Counted from the stretch's first letter, positions 16,929-25,839 are shown. The stretch is 64,000 nt of DNA from DATHTC01 sp963746805 (GCA_963746805.1 CAVVCQ010000001.1:868001-932000), one strand, 5' to 3'. Translations and numbers: made by a program. Notes: a model not told the origin generated them from the letters alone.

Positions 16929-17824
16929 TCCGCTTCGTCCCGCAATCGGCGCAGGGCCGGCGCGAGGCTCTGGCCGCCGTCGAGCACGGGCGCGAACAGG
17001 TCGCCGTCGCGCTCGACCCGCGCGAGCGCCTCCTGCATCCCGAGTGCGCGGAAGTCGAGGTCCGGCGTCAGCTCCTCCCACCGCAGCGGCGTCGACACCG
17101 GCGCGCGGTCGCGCGGCCGCACCGAGTAGACCGACGCGATCGTCTTGCCCCAGGCGTTCTGGCGGTGGTCGACGAGGACGCCGGTCCGCTTCTCCTTCAG
17201 CCACTGCGTCGTGAGCGTCCCGGGATGCTCCTCCTCGAGCCCGCGCGCGACCCGCTCGGCGAACTCGTACGTGTCGTCCCAGGTGGAGCGCCGGACGATC
17301 GGCACGATCACGTGGATGCCCGTCGAGCCGCTCGTCTTCACCCACGACTCGAGCTCGAGCTCCTGCAGGCGCCCGCGGATGAGGTGCGCGACCTCGACGC
17401 CGACCGGCCACGCGTCGTCGTCGGGCGGATCGATGTCGAAGAGCACCCAGTCCGGCCGGTGCGGCTTGTCGACGCGCGAGTACCACGCGTTCATGTCGAT
17501 GCAGTGCATCTGCACCATCCAGAGGAGCGCCTCGCGCTGGTTGACGAGCGCGAAGTCGACCTCGCGCGTGGTGCCGTCGCGCTGCCGCGTCGTGAACTGG
17601 CGCGTCGGGATCCACGACGGCGTCCCCTTCGGCACCTGCTTCTGGAAGAACGAGCCGCCGGGGATGCCCTCGCGCCAGCGCTTCATCGTGAACGGCCGGT
17701 CGCGCAGGTGCGGCACGAGGACGTCCGCGACCGCGCCGTAGTACTCCCACAGGTCGCCCTTCGTGATCCCGTCCTTCGGGAAGAGCACGCGGTCCGCGCT
17801 CGACAGCTTGACCTCACGCGTCAC
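16925..17824 (-). CDS. ligD: stand-alone LigD-type DNA polymerase/primase domain protein
   Basis: 299-residue archaeo-eukaryotic primase-like polymerase as found in bacterial LigD, used in non-homologous end joining. Visible motifs are the metal site VLFDIDPPDDD, the SGSTGIHV loop, the N-terminal LFPKDGITKGDLWEYY and the C-terminal RPRDRAPVSTPLRWEEL. The ligase and phosphoesterase domains are absent, and no Ku gene is in the window. The start is GTG at 17824, 38 bp from the divergent ppdK ATG. It may act with separately encoded NHEJ proteins or as a repair primase-polymerase. Confidence 0.9.
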   Translation of the reverse strand: MTREVKLSSADRVLFPKDGITKGDLWEYYGAVADVLVPHLRDRPFTMKRWREGIPGGSFFQKQVPKGTPSWIPTRQFTTRQRDGTTREVDFALVNQREALLWMVQMHCIDMNAWYSRVDKPHRPDWVLFDIDPPDDDAWPVGVEVAHLIRGRLQELELESWVKTSGSTGIHVIVPIVRRSTWDDTYEFAERVARGLEEEHPGTLTTQWLKEKRTGVLVDHRQNAWGKTIASVYSVRPRDRAPVSTPLRWEELTPDLDFRALGMQEALARVERDGDLFAPVLDGGQSLAPALRRLRDEAD

Positions 17825-17862
17825 GGTCGCATCGCCCCCATGGTTCAGGAAAGATCCATTCG

Positions 17863-20472
17863 ATGACCGACATCGCCTCCACCACCAGGTACGTCTACAG
17901 CTTCGAGGAGCCGGCCGAGGGCGGCCGCGAGCTCCTCGGCGGCAAGGGCATCGGCCTCGCCGAGATGACGCAGCTCGGGATCCCCGTTCCCGCGGGCTTC
18001 ACGATCACGACCGACGCGTGCCGCGCCTACATGGCCGCGCACGACGTCCCCGCCGGCCTCGACGAGGAGGTGGACGCTCACCTCGGCCGCCTCGAGGAGC
18101 GCAGCGGGCTCCGCTTCGGCGACCCCGAGCGGCCGCTGCTCGTCTCCGTCCGCTCCGGCGCGGCGGTCTCCATGCCCGGGATGATGGACACGATCCTCAA
18201 CCTCGGGCTGAACGACGAGGCGGTGGAGGGTCTCGCGCGCTCGACCGGGAACGCCCGTTTCGCGCTCGACTCGTACCGGCGGCTGATCCAGATGTACGGC
18301 GAGGTCGTCGACGGGATCGACGCGCACCGCTTCGAGTCGGCGCTCTCCGAGCTGAAGGCGTCGAAGGGCGTCGCGCAGGACACGGACCTCGACGAGGACG
18401 ACCTGCGGGGACTCGTCTCGACGTTCGAGGCGATCTACGAGGAGGAGCTCGGCCGCGCGTTCCCGCAGGACCCGCGGGAGCAGCTGCGCCTCGCCGTCCG
18501 CGCCGTGTTCGACTCGTGGGAGACGCCCCGCGCACAGGTCTACCGCCGCGCGCACGACATCCCGGACGACCTCGGCACCGCCGTGAACGTCGTGCAGATG
18601 GTCTTCGGCAACAAGGGCGACCGCTCCGCCACGGGCGTGTGCTTCACGCGCGACCCGTCGACCGGCGAGCAGGGGCTCTACGGCGAGTTCCTCGTGAACG
18701 CGCAGGGCGAGGACGTGGTCGCCGGGATCCGCACACCGGAGCCGCTCGAGCGCATGGAGGCGATTCTCCCGGACGCGTACGCGCAGCTGGTCGGGACGAT
18801 GGGCCGGCTCGAGCGTCACTACCGCGACATGCAGGACATCGAGTTCACGGTGGAGGACGGCGCGCTCTTCCTCCTGCAGACGCGCTCCGCGAAGCGGACG
18901 GCTGCGGCCGCGCTGAACGCCGCGGTGTCGATGAGCGAGGAGGGCCTGATCTCGCGGGAGGAGGCGGTCGCGCGTATCGACCCCGGGCAGCTCGACCAGC
19001 TGCTCCATCCGCGGCTCGACCCGAACGCGAGCTACGACGTCGTCGCGAAGGGGCTCAACGCGTCACCTGGAGCCGCGTCCGGAAAGGTCGTGCTCGACGC
19101 GGACACGGCCGCCGAGCAGGGCCAGCACGAGGCCGTGATCCTCGTCCGCTGGGAGACGACCCCGGACGACATCCACGGGCTCATCGAGGCGGAGGGCGTG
19201 CTCACCGCGCACGGCGGCATGACCTCGCACGCGGCCGTCGTCGCGCGCGGGATGGGGAAGCCGTGCGTCGCCGGCTGCGAGGCGCTGCACGTCGACCTCG
19301 ACGCGCGGCTCGTCCGCATCGCGGGGCACGAGGTGCGCGAGGGGGAGACGATCACGATCGACGGCGGCACCGGCGACGTCATCCTCGGCCCCGTCGAGCT
19401 CGTCGCGCCGGACATCAACGAGGACTTCCAGACGGTGCTCGGCTGGGCCGACGAGCTGCGACGGCTGCGCGTGCGCGCGAACGCCGACACGCCCGAGGAC
19501 GCCCGCAAGGCCCGCGAGTTCGGCGCGCAGGGGATCGGCCTCTGCCGCACCGAGCACATGTTCATGGCGCCGGACCGGCTCCCCGTCGTCCGCGAGATGA
19601 TCATGGCCGAGAACGAGGACGGCCGCCGCGCGGCGCTCGAACGGCTGCTCCCGATGCAGCAGTCCGACTTCGAGGGGATCTTCGAGGCGATGGCGGGCCT
19701 GCCGGTGACGATCCGGCTGCTCGACCCGCCCCTGCACGAGTTCCTGCCCCCGCTCGAGGAGGCGCAGGACGAGCGGATGCGGCAGCGGATCAAGGCCCTG
19801 CAGGAGGCGAACCCGATGCTCGGCACGCGCGGGTGCCGGCTCGGCCTGCAGTGGCCCGAGGTCTACGAGATGCAGGTGCGGGCGATCATCCGTGCCGCCA
19901 GGGCCGTCGAGGCGCGCGGGGGCGAGGCGCCGCTCGTCGAGATCATGCACCCGCTCGTCGGCTTCGGCGAGGAGCTGCGCCGCCTGCGCGAGCTCACCGT
20001 GCGCGTGGCCGAGGAGGAGGGCGCGGGCGAGTACCTGTGCGGGACGATGATCGAGCTCCCGCGCGCCTGCATCCGCGCCGACGAGATCGCCGAGCACGCC
20101 GACTTCTTCTCCTTCGGGACGAACGACCTCACCCAGACCGCGCTCGGCTTCTCGCGCGACGACGCCGAGGGCAAGTTCCTGACGCACTACCTCGAGACGG
20201 GCGTGCTCGAGCGGAACCCGTTCGAGACCCTCGACCGGAGCGGCGTCGGCGACCTGATGCGGATCGCGCGCGAGCGCGGGCTGGCGGTGAAGGAGCTGAA
20301 GATGGGGATCTGCGGGGAGCACGGCGGCGAGCCGGCGTCGGTGGCGTTCTGCCACGAGCTCGGGCTCGACTACGTCTCGTGCTCGCCGTACCGCGTCCCG
20401 CTCGCGCGGCTGGCGGCGGCCCAGGCGGCGCTCGCCGAGCGCGGCTCGGTCTACGCGGTCGCCGGCGGCTAG
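17863..20472 (+). CDS. ppdK: pyruvate, phosphate dikinase
   Basis: Interconverts pyruvate/ATP/Pi with PEP/AMP/PPi; 869 residues, full length. The N-terminal ATP-grasp half contains SVRSGAAVSMPGMMDT; the swivelling domain carries the phospho-histidine and the regulatory Thr in GGMTSHAAVVARGMGKPCV; the C-terminal PEP/pyruvate barrel contains LCRTEHMF, GTNDLTQTALGF and the catalytic Cys in CGEHGGEP. The gene for its regulatory kinase/phosphorylase lies just upstream, so activity is probably set by threonine phosphorylation. AGGAAAG lies before the ATG. Confidence 0.98.
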   Translation: MTDIASTTRYVYSFEEPAEGGRELLGGKGIGLAEMTQLGIPVPAGFTITTDACRAYMAAHDVPAGLDEEVDAHLGRLEERSGLRFGDPERPLLVSVRSGAAVSMPGMMDTILNLGLNDEAVEGLARSTGNARFALDSYRRLIQMYGEVVDGIDAHRFESALSELKASKGVAQDTDLDEDDLRGLVSTFEAIYEEELGRAFPQDPREQLRLAVRAVFDSWETPRAQVYRRAHDIPDDLGTAVNVVQMVFGNKGDRSATGVCFTRDPSTGEQGLYGEFLVNAQGEDVVAGIRTPEPLERMEAILPDAYAQLVGTMGRLERHYRDMQDIEFTVEDGALFLLQTRSAKRTAAAALNAAVSMSEEGLISREEAVARIDPGQLDQLLHPRLDPNASYDVVAKGLNASPGAASGKVVLDADTAAEQGQHEAVILVRWETTPDDIHGLIEAEGVLTAHGGMTSHAAVVARGMGKPCVAGCEALHVDLDARLVRIAGHEVREGETITIDGGTGDVILGPVELVAPDINEDFQTVLGWADELRRLRVRANADTPEDARKAREFGAQGIGLCRTEHMFMAPDRLPVVREMIMAENEDGRRAALERLLPMQQSDFEGIFEAMAGLPVTIRLLDPPLHEFLPPLEEAQDERMRQRIKALQEANPMLGTRGCRLGLQWPEVYEMQVRAIIRAARAVEARGGEAPLVEIMHPLVGFGEELRRLRELTVRVAEEEGAGEYLCGTMIELPRACIRADEIAEHADFFSFGTNDLTQTALGFSRDDAEGKFLTHYLETGVLERNPFETLDRSGVGDLMRIARERGLAVKELKMGICGEHGGEPASVAFCHELGLDYVSCSPYRVPLARLAAAQAALAERGSVYAVAGG

Positions 20473-20503
20473 CCGCAAGGACTCACCCTTCGGAGGGAGG
20501 GGA

Positions 20504-20519
20504 GCGCGCCCCGGCGCGC
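20504..20519 (+). terminator. short GC hairpin after ppdK
   Basis: GCGCGCC at 20504-20510 pairs with GGCGCGC at 20513-20519 around a 2-nt loop, between the ppdK stop and the next start. No U-tract. Confidence 0.35.
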
Positions 20520-20532
20520 CGATCTGCGATGT

Positions 20533-21750
20533 ATGCGTCCTCGCCGCGCGATCCTCGTCGCGGCCGCGGTCGCGGCGGCGCTGGGCACGGGAACGGCGTC
20601 CGCCGCGCCCGATCCCGGCCGTCCCGCCGCCACCCGCTCCCTCACCGCGGCGGCGGCCGTCGATCCCTGGGACGGCGCCGGGGCGTTCGTCATGAGCGAG
20701 GGCAACATCGACCCGAAGTCGCTCGCGCAGCAGCTCAAGGCCAACAACTTCCGCTGGGCAGCCTTCCTCCTGCACGACGGCATGACCGCCGACCCGATCG
20801 ACGCCGCCTGGATCCAGCGCTTCCGGCAGGCGGCCGGCGGTTCGGTCCTGCTCGGCGCCTGGGGCGTGAACCGCGAGCACCCGGAGAGCGAGGCGGCGCT
20901 CGCGGCGCAGCTCGTCGACCGCTACGACCTGCCGTTCTACATCGCGAACGCGGAGATGGAGTACAAGTACTCGGGCGACGACGGCTACAGCCCCGAGCGC
21001 TTCGGCCGCTCGCGGCGCTTCGTCGAGGCCTTCCGCGCACGGAAGCCCGGCCTGCCGGCCGCGGTCTCCTCCTTCTGCCACGCGAAGAACCACGACATCG
21101 ACTGGGCCGTCTGGCGCGACGCCGGCTTCGACTTCCTCCCGCAGGCCTACGCCAACGACTTCGGCGCCGACTTCGGGCCCGACAGGTGCGCCGAGTCGGC
21201 CGCGGGCGCGTTCCCGATGGACCGCGTGCACCCGACCGTCGGCACCTACCCGTCCGCCTTCCGCGTCTCGGCCGAGCAGTACGTGACCATGCTCTCGCGC
21301 TCGGTCACGACCGGGTTCTCGCTCTACCTCGCCGAGGTGGACATGCCGGCGGCGAAGTGGAAGACGTACGGCAGCGCGGCGCGCGCCGAGGTCGGCGCGG
21401 GCGCCTGGCCGGTCCCCGACACGCGCCCGATCGTGCAGACGACGGGCCTCGTGCCCCCGCCCGTGCTGACGCTCTACACCGGCGCGACGGTGCCGGTCAC
21501 GACGTCGGGCCAGGTGACGCTGCACTTCTTCGCCAGCCGCGCCGGCAAGCTGCGGCTCGAGACGGGCGGCGCGCCGACGCGCACGATCCCGATCCGCGCC
21601 GGCCAGAACCTGCTCCGCGTCGCGCTCCCGGGCGCGGGGTCCTCGCGCGCCCGCCGCGCACGCCCGACGCACCTCCAGCTGACGGCGATCTCCCCGACCG
21701 GCCTGCAGGGGAAGACATGGGTGCTGAGGCTCCGCTACGGGGGCGGCTGA
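20533..21750 (+). CDS. secreted protein, barrel-like domain plus C-terminal beta domain
   Basis: 405 residues of unknown function. A signal peptide is clear (RPRRAILVAAAVAAALGTG, cleavage after TASAA). Residues about 45-290 read as alternating strands and helices with many aromatic and acidic residues (FRWAAFLLHDGM, FYIANAEMEYKY, FLPQAYANDFG), suggesting a TIM-barrel such as a glycoside hydrolase, but I do not recognise a family. The last 95 residues (from VPPPVLTLYTG) are a beta-rich domain also found at the end of the next protein. Hairpins flank the gene on both sides. Confidence 0.75.
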   Translation: MRPRRAILVAAAVAAALGTGTASAAPDPGRPAATRSLTAAAAVDPWDGAGAFVMSEGNIDPKSLAQQLKANNFRWAAFLLHDGMTADPIDAAWIQRFRQAAGGSVLLGAWGVNREHPESEAALAAQLVDRYDLPFYIANAEMEYKYSGDDGYSPERFGRSRRFVEAFRARKPGLPAAVSSFCHAKNHDIDWAVWRDAGFDFLPQAYANDFGADFGPDRCAESAAGAFPMDRVHPTVGTYPSAFRVSAEQYVTMLSRSVTTGFSLYLAEVDMPAAKWKTYGSAARAEVGAGAWPVPDTRPIVQTTGLVPPPVLTLYTGATVPVTTSGQVTLHFFASRAGKLRLETGGAPTRTIPIRAGQNLLRVALPGAGSSRARRARPTHLQLTAISPTGLQGKTWVLRLRYGGG

Positions 21751-21759
21751 GCCTCCGGG

Positions 21760-21779
21760 CGTCCCTCGAACGAGGGACG
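21760..21779 (+). terminator. stem-loop between the two secreted-protein genes
   Basis: CGTCCCTCG at 21760-21768 is followed by AA and its exact complement CGAGGGACG at 21771-21779. No U-tract. Confidence 0.45.
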
Positions 21780-21811
21780 AGCGGCCCCGGACCGCGGCCG
21801 ATCCACCTCCC

Positions 21812-23398
21812 GTGAGCTTTCGCCGCGGCCTCCTCCTGCTCGTGCTCTCGCTCGCTGCGGCGGCGCTCCTCGCCCCGTCGGCGTCGGCGCGGCCCAACTG
21901 CGTCTTCAACGGCTCGCTCGCGAGCGCCCACTTCGTCGTCCACTGGGACCCGGACGGGGCGAGCACCGACTGCCCCGACGCGACCGACTTCCACCAGCCG
22001 CAGGCCGGCGCCGTGCTCGCCGCGGCCGAGGCCTCGTACGCGCTCTGGGTCGTCAAGCGCGGCTTCCCGGCGCCGGTCGACGACGGCGACGGGAAGATGG
22101 ACATCTACGTCTTCGACACCGACCCGTTCGTGGCGATCTTCGCGGCGGACGGCGCGGGACCGGGCCCGGTCGCGGGCTGGGCGGCGCTGGGCGGCGCCGC
22201 GGCGGCGGAGGCGCACTGGGCCGGCGCGGCCGCGTTCCACGGGTCGACGCTCGCGCTGTGGGGCGCCTGGCAGGAGTGGTTCAGCCTCGGCACGGCCGAG
22301 TGGGCCGGGCTCACGAGCGCGGGCTTCCCCGAGTTCGCGTCGATGCTCGACAAGCCGGACATCTCGCTCGACTGCTACGACGCGCCCTGCGACGAGGATC
22401 TCTTCTTCTACAACGGCCAGGCGCGCTGGCCCTTCTTCCAGTACCTGACCGACCGGTTCGGCGACGACGCCGTGCGCGACGTGTGGACGCAGGTCGCGGC
22501 ACGCGCCGGCGCGGCGGCCGACGGCGTCGGCGCGCTCGAGGACGTGATGGTCGCCAAGGGCACGACGCTCACCGCCGTCTTCAACGACTTCGCCGGCGCG
22601 CTCGCGGCCGGCACGGTGAAGGCGCCGAACCTGACCGCGGTGAAGCCGAAGACGGCGGACTCGCTCAAGACGGGTGCGCTCGTCAGCTCGGTGGCCACGA
22701 CCAAGGTCGCCGCGAACCACCTCGCCGTGCAGTTCGTCGAGCTCGTCCCCGGCAGTGGCGTCGGCAGCGTCTGCCATCCGGCGACGTTGAAGCTCGAGGT
22801 CTCGGTCCCGACTGGCACCGGCGCGAAGCCGAGCTTCTACGCGCAGGAGTACGGCGGCCTGAAGCCGTTCGCCCTCATCGGGTCGACGGCGACCCTGACG
22901 ACCCCGTGGGACACGTGCACGTGGGCGGCCGGGCACAAGGCGCTCGTCGCCGTCCCGAATCCGAGCACGTCCGCGAATGGCGCCGAGTTCACCGTCACGG
23001 CGACGCTCACATCGGTCGACCTCGACACGATCCTCTCGCCCGACGCGCCCGTCGCGACGCCGGACCCGCGGCCCGCCGTTCCCACCGCCGACGCCGTGCC
23101 GCCGCCGACCCTCAGCTTCGCGACCTCCGCGCCGCTCCGCGTCGCGCGGAACGGCAGCCTCACGCTCGCCTTCTTCGCGACGAACCCCGGTTCCCTGCGC
23201 GTCGCCGCCGGCGGGAAGACGGTCCGGACGGTGCGCGTGAAGGCGGGTCAGAACCTGGTCAAGCTCCGCCTGCCGGTGACGAAGCGGGTCGCACGCCGTC
23301 CGCTCGCGTCGCGGCCGTCGCGGCTCGATCTCACCTCGATCTCTCCGAGCGGCAAGGTCGGGCGGACGTTCGTCCGCAAGCTGCGCTACGCGACGTAG
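21812..23398 (+). CDS. secreted protein of unknown function, possibly a dead metallopeptidase-like fold
   Basis: 528 residues starting at GTG 21812. Signal peptide with cleavage near SASA-RPN. Residues 30-270 contain HFVVHWDPDG, DDGDGKMDIYVFDTD and a Trp-rich helix AWQEWFSLGTAEWAG; the overall order recalls secreted gluzincin-like proteins (DGDG-IDIYV, then an HExxH helix and a W..E region), but there is no HExxH anywhere, so an active zinc peptidase is unlikely. Four Cys in two close groups may form disulfides. The middle (280-430) is beta-rich, and the last 95 residues match the C-terminal domain of the upstream protein (VPPPTLSF..., then KAGQNLVKLRLP, then LTSISPSG). It ends 13 bp inside the convergent rhomboid gene. 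Confidence 0.75.
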   Translation: MSFRRGLLLLVLSLAAAALLAPSASARPNCVFNGSLASAHFVVHWDPDGASTDCPDATDFHQPQAGAVLAAAEASYALWVVKRGFPAPVDDGDGKMDIYVFDTDPFVAIFAADGAGPGPVAGWAALGGAAAAEAHWAGAAAFHGSTLALWGAWQEWFSLGTAEWAGLTSAGFPEFASMLDKPDISLDCYDAPCDEDLFFYNGQARWPFFQYLTDRFGDDAVRDVWTQVAARAGAAADGVGALEDVMVAKGTTLTAVFNDFAGALAAGTVKAPNLTAVKPKTADSLKTGALVSSVATTKVAANHLAVQFVELVPGSGVGSVCHPATLKLEVSVPTGTGAKPSFYAQEYGGLKPFALIGSTATLTTPWDTCTWAAGHKALVAVPNPSTSANGAEFTVTATLTSVDLDTILSPDAPVATPDPRPAVPTADAVPPPTLSFATSAPLRVARNGSLTLAFFATNPGSLRVAAGGKTVRTVRVKAGQNLVKLRLPVTKRVARRPLASRPSRLDLTSISPSGKVGRTFVRKLRYAT

Positions 23399-24273
23399 CC
23401 GCGGACGCGCGCCCAGGCGACGGCGATCGCGAGCGCCCCGACGGCGACGACGCCGACGATCCCGACGACGCCCGGTCGTCCGTAGACCGCGTGCCCGCGT
23501 CCGAAGCGCGAGAGCGCGAGCATTGCCAGCGCGCCGCCGACGAGTCCGCCGAGGTGGCCGCCGATCGAGATGTTCGGGATTGCGAAGGTGAACACCAGGT
23601 TCAGGATCACGAGCCCCATCACGCTGCCGCCGAGAGCGTACGTCCCCTGCCGCTCGAGGATGACCAGGGCGCCGAAGAGGCCGAAGATCGCCCCCGAGGC
23701 GCCGACCGTGATCGCGTTCGGGGAGAGCAGCAGGGCGCCGGCGGAGCCCGCGAGCGCCGAGACGAAGTAGAGGAGGATGTAGCGGCCGCGGCCGATGGTC
23801 TCCTCGAGGCGCGATCCGACGATCCAGAGGATGAACATGTTCAGCGCGAGGTGGACGATCCCGCTGTGCAGGAACGCCGCGGTGACGAGGCGGTACCACT
23901 CGCCCTCGGCCAGCCCGGCGGTCGAGCCGTCGGGGAGCACGCCGCGGATGAAGAGCGCGCCCTGCTCGTAGAGCGTCCCGCCGGCGCTGCCCACGCCTCC
24001 GCCCTGCGCGACCCCGATCAGGTAGACGGCGACGTTGATCGCGATCAGCGACTTCGTCACGATCGAGCCGGTACCGGTCGCGGAGGCGCGCCGGGCGCCG
24101 GTCGTCACCCGCTGGACGCCCTGCGGCTTGCCCGAATGGTCGGGGCAGCGGATCCCGACCGGCGCGAACGTCGCGCAGTCGGTGCAGATCGGCCGACCGC
24201 AGTCGGAGCAGGAGAGTCCCGTCTCGCGGTCCGGGTGCCGATAGCAATAGCGAGTCTCGGCCGCCTCGACCAC
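23386..24273 (-). CDS. rhomboid-family intramembrane serine protease with N-terminal zinc-ribbon-like segment
   Basis: 295 residues. Residues 9-45 hold a Cys/His cluster (CYRHPDRETGLSC, CGRPICTDC, CPDH) that looks like a B-box-type zinc finger, as in many actinobacterial rhomboids. Six hydrophobic segments follow; the nucleophile Ser is in GASGAIFG and the partner His in SIGGHLGGLVGG, with the upstream HSGIVHLALNMF motif. It cleaves membrane proteins within the bilayer; the substrates are unknown. It converges with and slightly overlaps the secreted-protein gene. Confidence 0.94.
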   Translation of the reverse strand: MVEAAETRYCYRHPDRETGLSCSDCGRPICTDCATFAPVGIRCPDHSGKPQGVQRVTTGARRASATGTGSIVTKSLIAINVAVYLIGVAQGGGVGSAGGTLYEQGALFIRGVLPDGSTAGLAEGEWYRLVTAAFLHSGIVHLALNMFILWIVGSRLEETIGRGRYILLYFVSALAGSAGALLLSPNAITVGASGAIFGLFGALVILERQGTYALGGSVMGLVILNLVFTFAIPNISIGGHLGGLVGGALAMLALSRFGRGHAVYGRPGVVGIVGVVAVGALAIAVAWARVRGYVA

Positions 24274-24297
24274 GGAGCTAGCGTATCCACCGAGCCC

Positions 24298-24489
24298 TTA
24301 GCGGCCGCGGTCGTGGAAGCGGCCGCGGCTCGAGCGCGTGAGCCACTCGCCGCCGCCCGCCGCCGCGAACGACACCCCGCCCGCGATCAGCGCGAAGAAC
24401 GCGTACACGACGAGCGCGCGGAAGCCCCACGCGACGAGAATCGCCAGGCCGAGGCCGAGGATGAGGGCGAGCGAGATCCGTGCGGCCAT
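24298..24489 (-). CDS. 63-residue membrane protein
   Basis: Two hydrophobic segments (ISLALILGLGLAILVAW and LVVYAFFALIAGGVSFA) followed by a basic tail (TRSSRGRFHDRGR). The ATG at 24489 has TACAGT 8 nt upstream on its strand, matching the leaderless pattern of the neighbours; greA diverges from it. The two-span layout and the spacing support a real gene. Function unknown. Confidence 0.65.
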   Translation of the reverse strand: MAARISLALILGLGLAILVAWGFRALVVYAFFALIAGGVSFAAAGGGEWLTRSSRGRFHDRGR

Positions 24490-24497
24490 CCGTCGCC

Positions 24498-24503
24498 ACT
24501 GTA
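24498..24503 (-). promoter_or_regulatory. -10 box of the 63-residue membrane protein gene
   Basis: TACAGT on the minus strand, 8 nt before the ATG at 24489, 10 bp from the divergent greA box. Confidence 0.4.
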
Positions 24504-24513
24504 CGCCGCCCGT

Positions 24514-24519
24514 TACCCT
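24514..24519 (+). promoter_or_regulatory. -10 box of greA
   Basis: TACCCT, 7 nt before the greA ATG with no Shine-Dalgarno. Confidence 0.4.
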
Positions 24520-24526
24520 CCCGCCG

Positions 24527-24985
24527 ATGGCGCGGGAGCGAGTCGAGCACCTCACCAAGTCCCAGAAGGAGCAGCTCGAGGCGGAGCTGGCCGAGCTCGA
24601 GGGCCCGAAGCGCGCGGACGTCGTCCAGGCGATCGCGACCGCCCGCAGCTTCGGCGACCTCTCGGAGAACTTCGAGTACCACGCGGCGAAGAACGAGCAG
24701 GGGATCCTCGAGGCCCGCATCCGCACGCTCCGGCACCGCCTTCAGCACTCGGTGCTCGTCGACGAGGAGGCCGCCGCCGCGAGCGGCAAGGTCGCCGTCG
24801 GCGCCACGGTCGAGATCGAGGACGAGGCCGGCGAGCGGATGGAGGTCGAGATCTCGAGCGTCGGCGGTGTCTCGCCCGTGTCGCCGCTCGGGAAGGCGCT
24901 CATCGGCGCTGCGGTCGGCGACCTCGTGCACGTCGATGCGCCGCGCGGCGCCTGGCAGGCGCGCGTGCTCTCGATTCGCTTCTGA
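24527..24985 (+). CDS. greA: transcription elongation factor GreA
   Basis: Rescues backtracked RNA polymerase by stimulating transcript cleavage; 152 residues. The N-terminal coiled coil (about 5-75) carries the acidic tip motif GDLSENFEYHAAKNEQG; the C-terminal FKBP-like domain has GATVEIED and the conserved SPLGKALIGAAVGD. ATG at 24527 gives the family length and sits behind a TACCCT box. Confidence 0.95.
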   Translation: MARERVEHLTKSQKEQLEAELAELEGPKRADVVQAIATARSFGDLSENFEYHAAKNEQGILEARIRTLRHRLQHSVLVDEEAAAASGKVAVGATVEIEDEAGERMEVEISSVGGVSPVSPLGKALIGAAVGDLVHVDAPRGAWQARVLSIRF

Positions 24986-25000
24986 CGCGGTGAGGCGCCC

Positions 25001-25225
25001 CTAGCTGCTGCTGCTGCTGCTGCTGCCTCCGCCGTCTCCGCCGCCGCCGAAGTCTCCGCCACCGCTGCTGAAGTCGCCGCCGGACGAGCCGGGGTCGACA
25101 TCCTTGGGGGAGTCGTCGCTGACGGCTGCAGCCGACGCGCCGGTGGCGGCCGTGACTCCGGCCGCGGTGGTGGCGTCGGACTGCCTGCCGGCGAAGAGCC
25201 CTCGTATCCGGTCGATGATGCTCAT
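25001..25225 (-). CDS. small low-complexity Gly/Ser-tailed protein
   Basis: 74 codons. The N-terminus MSIIDRIRGLFAGRQ is amphipathic, an Ala/Thr linker follows, and the last 30 residues are Gly/Asp/Ser-rich, ending in seven serines. The serine run is encoded by an AGC/GCT trinucleotide run (25004-25023), which may vary in length. Such tails occur in small actinobacterial proteins, but I do not recognise the family and the start has no clear ribosome site. Confidence 0.45.
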   Translation of the reverse strand: MSIIDRIRGLFAGRQSDATTAAGVTAATGASAAAVSDDSPKDVDPGSSGGDFSSGGGDFGGGGDGGGSSSSSSS

Positions 25226-25298
25226 GCGCGCAGCCTACGCCGAACCACACAGTGCCGGAGCCGTTGAGCGCCGGTGCCCGCTTTCCCGAAAGTTCGGA

Positions 25299-25367
25299 CT
25301 AGGTCGGATCGTTGGGATCGCGGCGGGTGACGTAGTTGCGCCAGCCTCGCGGTAGCAGCTCGCCCAT
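25299..25367 (-). CDS. possible 22-residue peptide or gene remnant
   Basis: ATG-started frame of 22 codons (begins MGELLPRGWRNYV, ends DPNDPT, then TAG). The composition is protein-like (Trp, Tyr, charged residues), unlike random high-GC frames, so it is either a tiny gene or the surviving end of a lost one. No Shine-Dalgarno is seen. Confidence 0.2.
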   Translation of the reverse strand: MGELLPRGWRNYVTRRDPNDPT

Positions 25368-25398
25368 GGTGAGCAGCCGCGGGGAGGTCAGAGCTAGT

Positions 25399-25417
25399 CC
25401 GCGTTCCGGGAACGCGG
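25399..25417. repeat. 19-bp palindrome
   Basis: CCGCGTTCC, a central G, then GGAACGCGG: a perfect inverted repeat in a gene-poor stretch. It could be a protein-binding site or a residual end of an element. Confidence 0.35.
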
Positions 25418-25440
25418 CCAGGCCTCTCGCTGCTGCTTGC

Positions 25441-25830
25441 TCAGAGACGGCGTCGGGCCGTCAGCGCCACCGAGTCGGCGCGCAGCTTCTCCGCGAGCTG
25501 CGCGAATCCAGCTCGAGCTCGAACCGCGGCGCGATGCCGCGCAGGCCGGCGAGCGCGCCGAACAGCACCTGGGACTCCGCGAAGCCGAGGCCGCGCACCT
25601 CGAGCTCGAACCGTCCGTGCCAGCGGACAGCGACGCGTTCGAACCGCGCCGGTCGGCGGAGGTGGCAGCCGGCCAGCCGAGCTCGGGGCGGCCCGCTCGG
25701 CGATGAACAGGTTGCCGTTTTCGAGTCCCCGCCGGAGACGCCCAGCTGCCGAGCCAGCTTCGCCCACGAACGTCTGTTCGCTGCACTTGGCCTGGAGGCG
25801 AAATGCGACCGGTAGGGGCCGTCGGCGATC
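25441..25830 (-). pseudogene. eroded, frameshifted gene remnant
   Basis: Protein-like segments occur in different minus-strand frames and join only if frameshifts are allowed: NGNLFIAERAA, then RFERVAVRWHGRFELEVRGL followed by GFAESQVLFGALAGLRG and PRFELELD, then FAQLAEKLRADSVALTARRRL ending in TGA at 25441. The strand/helix rhythm suggests a former small protein. I do not recognise it. The surrounding 25.2-26.6 kb is gene-poor. Confidence 0.3.
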
Positions 25831-25839
25831 TGCGTTCGA

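Noticed and set aside
22260..22330. Active zinc metalloprotease in the second secreted protein
   Set aside because: The overall layout recalls gluzincins, but no HExxH occurs anywhere in the chain.
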